Source of the DNA: Lachnospiraceae bacterium UBA3282
Lineage (GTDB): Bacteria; Bacillota; Clostridia; Lachnospirales; Lachnospiraceae
NCBI GenBank assembly: GCA_002361735.1
Contig: DETS01000049.1
Coordinates: forward strand, 23,819 to 78,707
DNA: 54,889 bases
Reading direction: 5' to 3'
Below the pieces are notes generated by a model. That model did no database searches and was not told the origin of the DNA. It saw only the letters and a program-made list of their open reading frames with translations. The translations under genes were made by a program, and so were the position numbers. This document shows positions 42,180 to 50,931 of the stretch, in pieces (positions within the stretch are counted from its first letter, which is position 1; each line of letters begins with the position of its first letter).

Positions 42180-43654
42180 TGCATCTGCAATACGAAGATT
42201 TCGAAAAGATAATGGACATTGGCATACGCCTTTCCACGGAGAAAAACAGAAACCGTCTGCTCATGACCATTCTGGATAAGGGGATGGAGATCACAAACTG
42301 TGACGCGAGCACCCTGTATCTGTATGAGAATGGCGAACTGAAATTTCAGTTTATGAAGACGCTTTCCCAGGGAATCAGCAGAGGGCTGGACGGAGAAGCC
42401 ATCGATCTGCCGCCCGTACCGATGAAGGAAGAAAATGTATGCTCCTACGCGGCAATCCATCGGGAAGTCGTAAATATCCCCGATGTGTATACCAGCAGCC
42501 GTTTTGATTTTTCGGGTCCCAGACAGTATGACAGCCTGACGGGGTATCGGACGCAGTCTCAGCTGGTGGTGCCTTTGGTAAATAATGAAAATGAACTGAT
42601 CGGCGTCCTGCAGCTGATCAATGCCATGGAGGAAGACGGCAGTGTGACCGCATTCAATGAGGAGTATGAGATTATCATCCGCGCATTGGGCGCCATCGCG
42701 GCCATCGAACTGACGAACCTCTCTTATGTGGAGGCATTGAAGACGCAGATCTATTCTTTTGTGGAGGCGCTCACGACGGCTTTGGAGGAGAGGACGCCCT
42801 ATAATGCCCTGCATACCAGAAACGTAGAAAGATATACGAGCCTGCTGGCGGATCATATCACGCAGTTACACAGGGAAGGAAAATGCGATAAATTCTTTGA
42901 TCCCGCAAGAAAAGAACAGCTGATGCTGGCGGCCCTCATTCATGATATCGGTAAGATGGTGGTGCCTTTAAGCATTATGAATAAGGCGACCAGGCTGGAT
43001 AAACGGATCGAGAAAGTGGACGACCGCTTTCAATTGTTGAGAGCGCTGTATGAGGTCGATTTGCTGCGGGGCAGGATCACTTCTGAAGAATACGAAGCGG
43101 TCAGCAGGGATTTGGAGGCGGAAATTGCCTTTATCCATAAAATAGATGTGATTGAGCATGTGAGTGAAGAAGACTGCGAACATATCAGGAAACTTGCCGA
43201 AAAGCAACATGTCAGTGAGGACGGCGAGGTACTGTTTTATCTGACAAAGGAGGAGGCGGAGTGTCTGAGCATCCGCAACGGCACACTGACGGTACAGGAA
43301 CGCAAAGAGATGGAAAATCATGTGGTCATGACTTCTAAGATCCTGGAAAAGGTGCAGTTTTACAAGGGATTTTCCATGGTGCCCAAGTGGGTGGGCGCTC
43401 ATCACGAGTATATGGACGGCAGCGGTTATCCGAACGGCTTAAAAGGCGATGAGCTGGACTTAGAGACCAGACTTTTGACGGTGGTGGATATCTATGATGC
43501 GCTGGTGGCGACGGACAGACCCTACAAGGAGCCGATCTCGAGACAGGGAGCGATTCAGATCTTGAAAGATATGGCGCAGCGGGGAAAGGTGGATCTGCAG
43601 CTCGTGGAGTGGCTGGATGAGGCACTGGGAGAGGAGGACCCTGCGGGGGCTTAG
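42179..43654 (+). CDS. GAF-HD-GYP domain protein (probable cyclic dinucleotide phosphodiesterase)
   Basis: A 491-residue cytoplasmic protein. GAF covers about residues 18-170 (TNCDASTLYLYENGELKF, SQLVVPLVNNENELIGVLQLIN). HD-GYP covers about 190-480: HTRNVERYTSLLADHI, HDIGKM (His255-Asp256), HHEYMDGSGYPNGL (about 405-418) and VVDIYDALVATDRPYK. The GYP and both HD metal motifs are intact, so hydrolysis of c-di-GMP (or another cyclic dinucleotide) is expected. The stretch between HD and HHE is about 150 residues, roughly twice the usual, owing to a helical charged insertion. It overlaps the TIM-barrel gene by one base and is last in the operon. Confidence 0.9.
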   Translation: MHLQYEDFEKIMDIGIRLSTEKNRNRLLMTILDKGMEITNCDASTLYLYENGELKFQFMKTLSQGISRGLDGEAIDLPPVPMKEENVCSYAAIHREVVNIPDVYTSSRFDFSGPRQYDSLTGYRTQSQLVVPLVNNENELIGVLQLINAMEEDGSVTAFNEEYEIIIRALGAIAAIELTNLSYVEALKTQIYSFVEALTTALEERTPYNALHTRNVERYTSLLADHITQLHREGKCDKFFDPARKEQLMLAALIHDIGKMVVPLSIMNKATRLDKRIEKVDDRFQLLRALYEVDLLRGRITSEEYEAVSRDLEAEIAFIHKIDVIEHVSEEDCEHIRKLAEKQHVSEDGEVLFYLTKEEAECLSIRNGTLTVQERKEMENHVVMTSKILEKVQFYKGFSMVPKWVGAHHEYMDGSGYPNGLKGDELDLETRLLTVVDIYDALVATDRPYKEPISRQGAIQILKDMAQRGKVDLQLVEWLDEALGEEDPAGA

Positions 43655-43670
43655 GGGTTGAGTCCATTCT

Positions 43671-45056
43671 TTAGCTGTGATACAGATCTTTCAGCGTAAT
43701 CAGCCGCACATCCGCATCCCGGTTTTGCAGGGCAGCCGTGAATCCGGACTTAGAGAAAAGATAATAATAATATTTTTCAAAATGACCCATAGCGTCTGCA
43801 TAATCTTTCATGAGAGCCAGTTCGTCCGTATCAACAGGTGCGTTTCGGAATTTGCAGGAGCCGACGATGCAGGCATTTTGGTCTGCGGCGGATGCTACCA
43901 AATCAATCTGTGCCTGCTTGTGCGTGCGAGGATGACCGCCCCACCACTGGCCGACCTCGCTGAGTAAAAATGGGAGATCGTTGGCATAGTACAGTACATA
44001 GTCGCGGCACATTTTCTCAAAGGTCAGACCCATATAGTCGGATAAGCGGTCTTCGACAGATGTCGCATAATTGTCTTCTATCCTGCCCGTGAGGATGGAG
44101 GACATATTTTGGGGCACGAACGAGAACCAGAAACGGAAAAACTGGTCGTCGATCAGGTAGATGGAACGTTTCCCACCCTGCTCAGTGACAGGCGTTTCCC
44201 GTTTGATGATGCCGAGTGTGATCAGGTTGGAAAGGTATTTACTGCAAAGGCCGCTTTCCATGCCGACTGTGGTTGCGATTTCGGAAAGCCTTGTCTTGCC
44301 GGAAGCGATGGCGGTGACAATGGCATTGTAGGAAGAAGGTTCCCGCAGTTCCTGCTTAAAGAGGTTGGAAGGTTCCTCGAAAAGCAGCGCGTTTTTATCA
44401 AAGAGACTTCCAAGCAGATTTTCGCGGATACTTAAGGATGGCGAAAACTGTTCCAGATAGAGGGGGATGCCGCCTGTAATGCCGTACATAAGAGCCTTTT
44501 CCTCAAACGTGTAATTCGGGAACCATTTCCCGGTGTCCAAATAATGGAAGGGCAGGATTTTGAACTGCGCTGTTCTGCGGCCGTAAAGAGGGCTTTGATA
44601 TCCTAAAACCTGCTTTTCCATAAAACTCATGGAGGAGCCGCAGAGGATCAGAAACAGCTTAGTGTTTTTAAATTGGTGGTCCAGGTAGTTTTGCAGCAGA
44701 GAGGAAATTCCTTTTTCTGCACCCGCAAGGTAGGGGTATTCGTCAATCACCACGATCAGACGCTCGTTGGAAGCAATTTCCGCAATACGGGTAAAGATGT
44801 CGCCGAAGCTGCGAAAAATCATGCTGGCGCTGCTGTTGGTATCGATTTCAGCGACAGCTTTGGAAAAGGCTTCCAGGTTTTGGTCCGCACTGTTTTCCAG
44901 CGCCGCAAAGAAGGCTGTTTTTTTGTCCTTGCAAAATTCTGTGATGAGCGTAGTCTTGCCGACGCGCCTGCGTCCATAGATGACGGCGACTTCCAGCCTG
45001 CCGCTTTCGTACATCTTATTTAATTTTTTCAGTTCCTGATTGCGGCCTATAAACAT
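43671..45056 (-). CDS. AAA ATPase with DUF234 domain (archaeal-type ATPase family)
   Basis: A 461-residue ATPase: Walker A GRRRVGKT (28-35), Walker B IVVIDEYPYL, a CGSSMSFM sensor segment, then a winged-helix (AIASGKTRLSEIATTVGM) and a C-terminal DUF234 region. The last part resembles a PD-(D/E)xK nuclease core (QIDLVASAADQN ... IVGSCKF); the usual GECK is GSCK here, so the catalytic Glu appears replaced by Ser. These proteins are common, often as single mobile genes; function is unclear. AAGGAGGG lies 9 bases before ATG 45056. TATACTATAT repeats lie in the upstream region. It sits as a lone minus-strand gene between two plus-strand units. Confidence 0.9.
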   Translation of the reverse strand: MFIGRNQELKKLNKMYESGRLEVAVIYGRRRVGKTTLITEFCKDKKTAFFAALENSADQNLEAFSKAVAEIDTNSSASMIFRSFGDIFTRIAEIASNERLIVVIDEYPYLAGAEKGISSLLQNYLDHQFKNTKLFLILCGSSMSFMEKQVLGYQSPLYGRRTAQFKILPFHYLDTGKWFPNYTFEEKALMYGITGGIPLYLEQFSPSLSIRENLLGSLFDKNALLFEEPSNLFKQELREPSSYNAIVTAIASGKTRLSEIATTVGMESGLCSKYLSNLITLGIIKRETPVTEQGGKRSIYLIDDQFFRFWFSFVPQNMSSILTGRIEDNYATSVEDRLSDYMGLTFEKMCRDYVLYYANDLPFLLSEVGQWWGGHPRTHKQAQIDLVASAADQNACIVGSCKFRNAPVDTDELALMKDYADAMGHFEKYYYYLFSKSGFTAALQNRDADVRLITLKDLYHS

Positions 45057-45070
45057 AGAATCCCTCCTTG

Positions 45071-45110
45071 CTTACTATATCTAAATATACTATATTGTGA
45101 TATACTATAT
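45071..45110 (-). repeat. Direct repeats of ACTATAT in the ATPase promoter region
   Basis: CTTACTATAT (45071-45080), TATACTATAT (45086-45095) and TATACTATAT (45101-45110), the last two with a 15-base period. They could be binding sites or -10-like elements for the minus-strand ATPase gene. Confidence 0.55.
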
Positions 45111-45200
45111 GGTACATCAGGAAATGCAAGGATGTCAAGTAATCGGTTATCCAAAAAACGAAAATAGCCATATCTTTTCCTTTGTAAAACAGCATATTTC

Positions 45201-45229
45201 TTGCGGATAAAGCATGATTATGATAATAT
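45201..45229 (+). promoter_or_regulatory. Promoter of the G-tract glycosyltransferase gene
   Basis: TTGCGG (45201-45206), 17-base spacer, TAATAT (45224-45229), 70 bases before the start codon at 45299. Confidence 0.6.
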
Positions 45230-45298
45230 AGCATGTGATCGATACGGGGTGTGACGGTATCAGAGCAGAAGGTTAGGTTATAGAGGAGAAGCTATACG

Positions 45299-46943
45299 AT
45301 GAAAAAGATCTTAAGCAGTCAGAAAATTCGGGGGGGGGGCTGAATGTCTTCTCCTTACGATTTTTGTGGTAGTTCAGCTGGCGCTGGTGTTTTGCACGCA
45401 GAAGTCGGTTGTTGTAACTATGGACGGCATCTTTTCCTATATGCTGGCGAACAATCCGTATGATCATTTGTTTTTGGATGGAAAGTATCATGAGTTTCCA
45501 AACGATAACGGATGGATCGACGCCCATATTTTAAAAGAACATTATGCGGCACAAGACTATGATCGGTTTGATTATGCCGCGGTGTACAATCATCAACGGT
45601 ATGACGTGCACCCGCCTCTTTACTATGCGGCGGTTCACACACTTTCTTCCCTGACTCCGGGGACTTATTCCAATTTACATACGATGTTAGTCAATTTATT
45701 GGGCCTGTTTTTGGCGGATATTGTCTTGCTTAGGTTGTTTAAGCGTTTATACGGCGGCAGTGGCTACGGAATCGTGCCGATCATGGTTTTGATGTCGATG
45801 GGGACGATGAGATTTATCCTGACATGGGCGCGCATGTATACGCTGCTTTTTTTCTTCTGCATCTGGTATCTGCTCATTCACGCCGGATTTATCATGCGGG
45901 AGCAAAAGAAAACGGATTATGTGCAGATGGTATTGTGTATCTTTTTGGGGACATTAACACACTATTATTTTTATGTGTTTGCGGCGGCGGTGACTCTTTT
46001 TACCATAGCGGATATGATACGAACCAAGAGCGCGCGCGAGCTTCTGCGTTATCTCTATTGTGGGATCATGGGACTTACGGCATCCTGGATCGTATATCCG
46101 TGGGTCTTTTTCCACATCTTTGAAAATCCGCAGAATAAACATACGGATATAGAGGGCTGGTCTGTTGAAAGGGTGACGGTATGTTTGGCATATCTTCGAG
46201 ACAGATTGTTGGGTGATGGAACGTGGAAGTGGGTGCTTTTGGTTGGTCTGTGGTGCGTCTGGCTGTTTGCCCGGAAAAAGAAAAGGGAGATGGCGGGCGA
46301 AAGGGAAAGGCGGCATCTGCTGTTTCGCAGATTGCTTTTCGTCAGCGGTTTGCTGTATTATGTGACGATTTATACATTGGATGGCGGTGTGATTTATTAT
46401 CATACGTTACTTTATGCGGCATTTATTGTCTGGGTGTCCATGCTGCTGCTTGACACGATCTCGCAGATCGGGAGACTGCCTGCACTTTCTTGCCGAAAAC
46501 AATGGAATCGGTATGCAGCCGGGATCGCGGCGGCCCTCGTCGGTGTATGGGTCCTTTTTTCTGGTGCGGAAATAGAACGGTATCTGGACCGTGCGGGGAG
46601 TGTTTTGCATGCCATTCGGGAAGAAGAGCCAATTATAAGCGATTTTTGGAGGGCGCCGGACTTTTTCCCGAACTATAACTGCCTCTATGTAGAAACAGAG
46701 CAGGATCCGTTTTTTCATAATTTTTTGTTTTCGTTCGGAGAATACAGACTGTTTAAGAAAATGTCAGCGGAAGAATATGAGCTGCACGGTATTGGGAGGA
46801 AGGAATTGTCCGGCGGTCTTGAGGGGGAAGGTCTTGTTGTTTATCTGCCTAAGAAATATGAACCGAATGAAGAGGATTACAAATTATTTGCGAAAGACGG
46901 AGACTATCGGATCTATGAGTATGTAGGAGGGATGTTTGAATGA
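45299..46943 (+). CDS. GT-C type membrane glycosyltransferase, out of frame at a G10 tract (possible phase-variable gene)
   Basis: ATG 45299 has a good ribosome site (GAGGAGAAG) but its frame stops after 14 codons (MKKILSSQKIRGGG), just past ten consecutive G. Losing one G (or gaining two) joins that start to the long downstream frame and gives a clean N-terminal membrane helix, GGAECLLLTIFVVVQLALVF, in a protein of 547 residues. The long frame has about 10 helices and the luminal motif DVHPPLYYA with an upstream Asp (TMDGIFSYML), as in GT39-like, lipid-sugar-using GT-C enzymes. A soluble tail follows the last helix. As sequenced it would be OFF unless translation begins at the unsupported GTG 45366. 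Sequencing error in the homopolymer is the plain alternative. Confidence 0.75.
45330..45339 (+). repeat. Homopolymer of ten G inside the 5' end of a glycosyltransferase gene
   Basis: Ten consecutive G begin at codon 11 of the frame opened at 45299. Nothing comparable occurs elsewhere in the window; G tracts of this length are typical slippage sites. Confidence 0.9.
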
Positions 46944-47263
46944 ATTACTTTGTGGTATTAAGGAAGCAGGCATATTTAGGGGTGTTGATGATAATGGTGT
47001 GTGCGTGTCTTGGAAGCATCAGGGGCGCGTGGAAGGAAAATCAGGAAGGCTATATCGGCGTGACACAGGAGGATTTGGAAAGAATGGGGGAGGCAGGGGT
47101 CAGTGCGCCAAAGATGATCGGAGTGATGGGGCTGGCAGCGGAACAGAACAGATGGTATCATTTCGGTTACGCGTATCATTACGCCTGGAGGGGCTTCGTG
47201 TGCTACTGTGTTTTGATGGTTTTCTATTGCCTGTTTTATCACCGCAAAGGAAAGCGGGAATGA
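46940..47263 (+). CDS. Small two-helix membrane protein
   Basis: A 107-residue protein starting at ATG 46940, overlapping the glycosyltransferase stop by 4 bases (ATGA), so translation is probably coupled. It has a first helix (YLGVLMIMVCACLGSI), a 60-residue polar part (ENQEGYIGVTQEDLERMGEA) and a second helix (FVCYCVLMVFYCLFY) ending in Lys/Arg. No family recognised. It would also be silenced by the upstream frameshift if coupling is strict. It may assist the glycosyltransferase. Confidence 0.7.
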   Translation: MNYFVVLRKQAYLGVLMIMVCACLGSIRGAWKENQEGYIGVTQEDLERMGEAGVSAPKMIGVMGLAAEQNRWYHFGYAYHYAWRGFVCYCVLMVFYCLFYHRKGKRE

Positions 47264-47283
47264 TCGATGATGTCCGAATCGGT

Positions 47284-47312
47284 TTGACTGTTTCTTCCCG
47301 ACAGTCTATAAT
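47284..47312 (+). promoter_or_regulatory. dnaE promoter
   Basis: TTGACT (47284-47289), 17-base spacer, TATAAT (47307-47312), 63 bases before dnaE; a near-consensus sigma-A promoter. Confidence 0.8.
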
Positions 47313-47374
47313 ATACAAGACGGAAAATATATGAGAAACGGCGATTACACAGGATATTCGGGAAGGATACCAAC

Positions 47375-50300
47375 ATGGCATTTGCGCATCTCCATGTCCA
47401 TACGGAGTTCAGTCTTTTGGACGGTTCCAACAAAATCAAAGAGTACGTCAGGTATGTGAAAGAGCTGGGGATGGACAGCGCGGCGATCACGGACCACGGC
47501 GTCATGTACGGCGTCGTTGATTTTTATAAGGCGGCAAAGGAGGCGGGCATCAACCCCATCATCGGCTGCGAGGTCTACGTAGCGCCCCATTCCCGCTTTG
47601 ACAGAGAACTTACGGGCGGTGAGGACCGCTATTATCATCTGGTGCTCCTGGCAGAAAATAACACGGGTTATGCGAATTTGGTGAAGATCGTCAGCAAGGG
47701 GTTTACGGAAGGCTATTATTACCGCCCGCGTGTGGATATGGAGGTGCTTGAGCAGTACCACGAGGGTATTATCGCGCTTTCCGCCTGTCTGGCGGGGGAG
47801 GTGCCCCGCTATATCCAAAAGGGACTGGTGGATGAAGCAAAGAAAGCAGCCTTAAGATATCAAACGATTTTCGGGAAGGATAATTACTTTCTGGAACTGC
47901 AGGATCACGGGATCCCGGCGCAGCAGTCGGTCAATTCCGTGCTTCTTCGCATGAGCAAAGAACTGGATATCCCGTTGGTGGCAACCAACGACGTGCACTA
48001 CACCTACGCGGAGGACGCCCAGCCCCACGACGTTTTGCTCTGTTTACAGACGGGGAAAAAGGTGGCGGACGAGGACCGTATGCGCTACGAGGGCGGGCAG
48101 TATTACGTGAAGAGCGAGGAGGAGATGAAGGGCCTGTTCCCTTATGCCTGGGAGGCGGTGGAGAACACCCAGCGGATCGCCGACCGCTGCCATGTGGAGA
48201 TTGAATTTGGTCATTATAAAGTGCCGCACTATGATGCGCCGCAGGGGTATGATTCCTGGACCTACCTAAATAAGCTGTGTCAGGATGGTATGAAAGAACG
48301 CTATCCCGACGATGACGGTACGCTGCAGGAGCGCCTTTCCTATGAACTTGACACCATTAAAAATATGGGTTTCGTCGATTATTTCCTGATCGTGTGGGAT
48401 TATATCAATTTCTGTCGGGAGAACGGGATCGCCGTGGGGCCGGGCAGAGGCTCGGCGGCGGGGAGTATCGTTTCCTACTGCCTGCGGATCACCAACATTG
48501 ATCCCATCAAATACAGTCTGCTCTTTGAGCGTTTTCTCAATCCAGAGCGCGTCTCCATGCCTGATATTGATGTGGATTTCTGCTTTGAGAGACGGCAGGA
48601 AGTGATTGACTATGTTGGTCAAAAGTATGGCGGCGACCGGGTGGTGCAGATCGTCACCTTCGGTACGATGGCGGCAAAAGGTGTGATTCGCGATGTGGGC
48701 AGGGTGATGGATCTGCCCTATGCCTATGTGGACCGTCTGGCAAAGATGATCCCCGTCGAGCAGAATCAGGGCGTATCCATCGATCGCGCTTTGGAGATGA
48801 ATCCGGAGTTTAAGAGCCTCTATGAGGAGGATGAGCAGGTGCACAGCCTGATCGATATGTGCAGACGATTGGAGGGACTGCCGAGGCACACTTCCATGCA
48901 CGCGGCGGGTGTGGTGATCTGCCCGGAGGCGGCGGATGAGTTCGTGCCTCTTTCCAGAGGCGCCGACGGCTCCATCACCACGCAGTTTCCGATGACGACC
49001 ATCGAGGAGCTGGGACTTCTGAAAATGGACTTTCTGGGTCTTAGGACGCTGACGGTGATTCAGAATGCCGTGCGCCTGGTAAAGGAGAGCAAAGGGATCG
49101 ACATTGACATCGATGCCATTGATTACGATGATAAGGCGGTACTGGCTTCTCTGGGGACGGGACGGACGGACGGCGTGTTCCAGTTAGAAAGCGGCGGTAT
49201 GAAAAGCTTTATGAAGGAGTTAAAGCCCCAGAGTCTCGAGGATGTGATCGCGGGCATCTCCCTCTACCGTCCCGGACCGATGGACTTTATCCCCAAATAT
49301 ATCAAGGGCAAAAATCACCCCGAGACCGTCACCTACGATTGTCCGCAGCTGGAGCCGATTCTGGCGCCTACCTACGGTTGTATCGTCTATCAGGAGCAGG
49401 TGATGCAGATTGTGCGGGAGCTTGGCGGTTATACCATGGGCAGAAGCGATCTGGTGCGCCGTGCCATGAGTAAGAAAAAGCAGTACGTGATGGAACAGGA
49501 ACGGAAAAACTTTACCTACGGGAATCCCGAGGAGGGTGTGCCCGGCTGTGTGGCGAACGGCATCGATGCGAAGGTGGCGGATCACATCTACGATACAATG
49601 ATGGACTTTGCCAAGTATGCCTTCAATAAGTCCCACGCGGCCTGCTATGCGGTGGTGGCTTACCAGACGGCTTATTTGAAATACTATCATCCCGTGGAGT
49701 TTATGGCAGCGTTGATGACGTCCGTGATCGACAATCCCGGTAAAGTGGCGGAGTATATCATGACGAGCCGTGCCATGGGCATTCAGATCCTGCCCCCGGA
49801 TATCAACGAGGGGGCGAACGGCTTTTCCGTTTCGGACGGTCAGATCCGCTATGCCCTCTCGGCGATCAAGAGTGTGGGGCGTCCCCTGATCGATGCGGTG
49901 GTTGCCGAGCGTGAAGCCAGGGGACCGTATCTGAATCTGGGAGATTTCGTGACCCGCGTAACGGATCGCGATATGAACAAGCGTATTGTGGAGCACTTTA
50001 TCAAGGCGGGCGCCATGGACAGTCTGGGCGGCACAAGGAAGCAGCTGTTAAGCGTATACTTACAGGTGATAGACGGTATCCAACAGAACCGCAAGAATAA
50101 TCTGGCGGGGCAGATCTCCCTTTTTGATATCGCAGGCGAGGAAGAGAAGGTGGACTTTCGCGTGAGTCTGCCGGATGTGGGCGAATATTCCAAAGAGATG
50201 CTGCTTGCCTTTGAAAAAGAGGTGCTGGGTATCTATATCAGCGGGCATCCGCTGGAGGAATATCAGGAACTTTGGAAGAAGCATATCACCAATACCACGG

Positions 50301-50830
50301 CGGACTTTGTCTGGAATGAGGAGACGAACGAGACCCGCGTGCAGGATGGCGCAAAGGTCACGATCGGCGGTATGATCGCGGAAAAAAAGATCAAATATAC
50401 GAAAAGCGAGAAAGTGATGGCGTTTTTGCAGGTGGAAGACTTGGTCGGCTCTGTCGAGGTGATCGTTTTTCCGAGAGATTATGAACGCTACGGAAACAGC
50501 ATCGTGGAGGATGGAAAGATTTTTGTCAAAGGCCGTGTTTCCCTGGAGGAAGATAAGGATGCCAAGTTGGTCTGCGAGCAGATCACGCCCTTTGAGCAGG
50601 TGCCGAGAAAGCTGTGGATCAAGTTTCCCACCAAGGAAGCCTACGAAGAAAAGCGGGAGGAGGTCTTTTCCATTCTGAGGGAGTCTGAGGGCAGGGACAG
50701 CGTAGTCATCTACGTGGAAAATCCGAAAGCCATGAATCCTCTGTCTGCGAATTGGAATGTGGAGGCGAACGGAATGCTGATGGAAAGGCTGCAGAAGGCG
50801 TTTGGGGAGGGGAATGTGAAGGTTGTGTAA
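47375..50830 (+). CDS. dnaE: DNA polymerase III alpha subunit DnaE
   Basis: A 1151-residue family C polymerase. The PHP domain is at the N-terminus (FAHLHVHTEFSLLDG, ITDHGVMYGVVDF, GCEVYV). The palm has GPGRGSAAGS and catalytic MPDIDVDFCF (the Asp triad). Fingers and helix-hairpin-helix regions follow, then an OB-fold (VTIGGMIAEKKIKYTKSEKVMAFL in part) near residue 1000 and a C-terminal domain. In Firmicutes DnaE works with PolC, extending RNA primers. GGGAAGGAT precedes ATG 47375. pfkA follows about 100 bases later, a gene order common in clostridia. Confidence 0.97.
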   Translation: MAFAHLHVHTEFSLLDGSNKIKEYVRYVKELGMDSAAITDHGVMYGVVDFYKAAKEAGINPIIGCEVYVAPHSRFDRELTGGEDRYYHLVLLAENNTGYANLVKIVSKGFTEGYYYRPRVDMEVLEQYHEGIIALSACLAGEVPRYIQKGLVDEAKKAALRYQTIFGKDNYFLELQDHGIPAQQSVNSVLLRMSKELDIPLVATNDVHYTYAEDAQPHDVLLCLQTGKKVADEDRMRYEGGQYYVKSEEEMKGLFPYAWEAVENTQRIADRCHVEIEFGHYKVPHYDAPQGYDSWTYLNKLCQDGMKERYPDDDGTLQERLSYELDTIKNMGFVDYFLIVWDYINFCRENGIAVGPGRGSAAGSIVSYCLRITNIDPIKYSLLFERFLNPERVSMPDIDVDFCFERRQEVIDYVGQKYGGDRVVQIVTFGTMAAKGVIRDVGRVMDLPYAYVDRLAKMIPVEQNQGVSIDRALEMNPEFKSLYEEDEQVHSLIDMCRRLEGLPRHTSMHAAGVVICPEAADEFVPLSRGADGSITTQFPMTTIEELGLLKMDFLGLRTLTVIQNAVRLVKESKGIDIDIDAIDYDDKAVLASLGTGRTDGVFQLESGGMKSFMKELKPQSLEDVIAGISLYRPGPMDFIPKYIKGKNHPETVTYDCPQLEPILAPTYGCIVYQEQVMQIVRELGGYTMGRSDLVRRAMSKKKQYVMEQERKNFTYGNPEEGVPGCVANGIDAKVADHIYDTMMDFAKYAFNKSHAACYAVVAYQTAYLKYYHPVEFMAALMTSVIDNPGKVAEYIMTSRAMGIQILPPDINEGANGFSVSDGQIRYALSAIKSVGRPLIDAVVAEREARGPYLNLGDFVTRVTDRDMNKRIVEHFIKAGAMDSLGGTRKQLLSVYLQVIDGIQQNRKNNLAGQISLFDIAGEEEKVDFRVSLPDVGEYSKEMLLAFEKEVLGIYISGHPLEEYQELWKKHITNTTADFVWNEETNETRVQDGAKVTIGGMIAEKKIKYTKSEKVMAFLQVEDLVGSVEVIVFPRDYERYGNSIVEDGKIFVKGRVSLEEDKDAKLVCEQITPFEQVPRKLWIKFPTKEAYEEKREEVFSILRESEGRDSVVIYVENPKAMNPLSANWNVEANGMLMERLQKAFGEGNVKVV

Positions 50831-50931
50831 AAAGATTGAAAAACAATCTTAAATGGAGTAAAATAAGAAAGGATAATTTTGCCTGTGGGCGGGACAAGGT
50901 GCCTGACGGGCAGAAAGGTATGGGATACGGT

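Noticed and set aside
50752..50931. 60-residue N-terminal extension of PfkA reaching into dnaE
   Set aside because: It overlaps the end of dnaE, and PfkA proteins begin at the KTIGVLTSGGD strand; length 322 from 50932 is normal.
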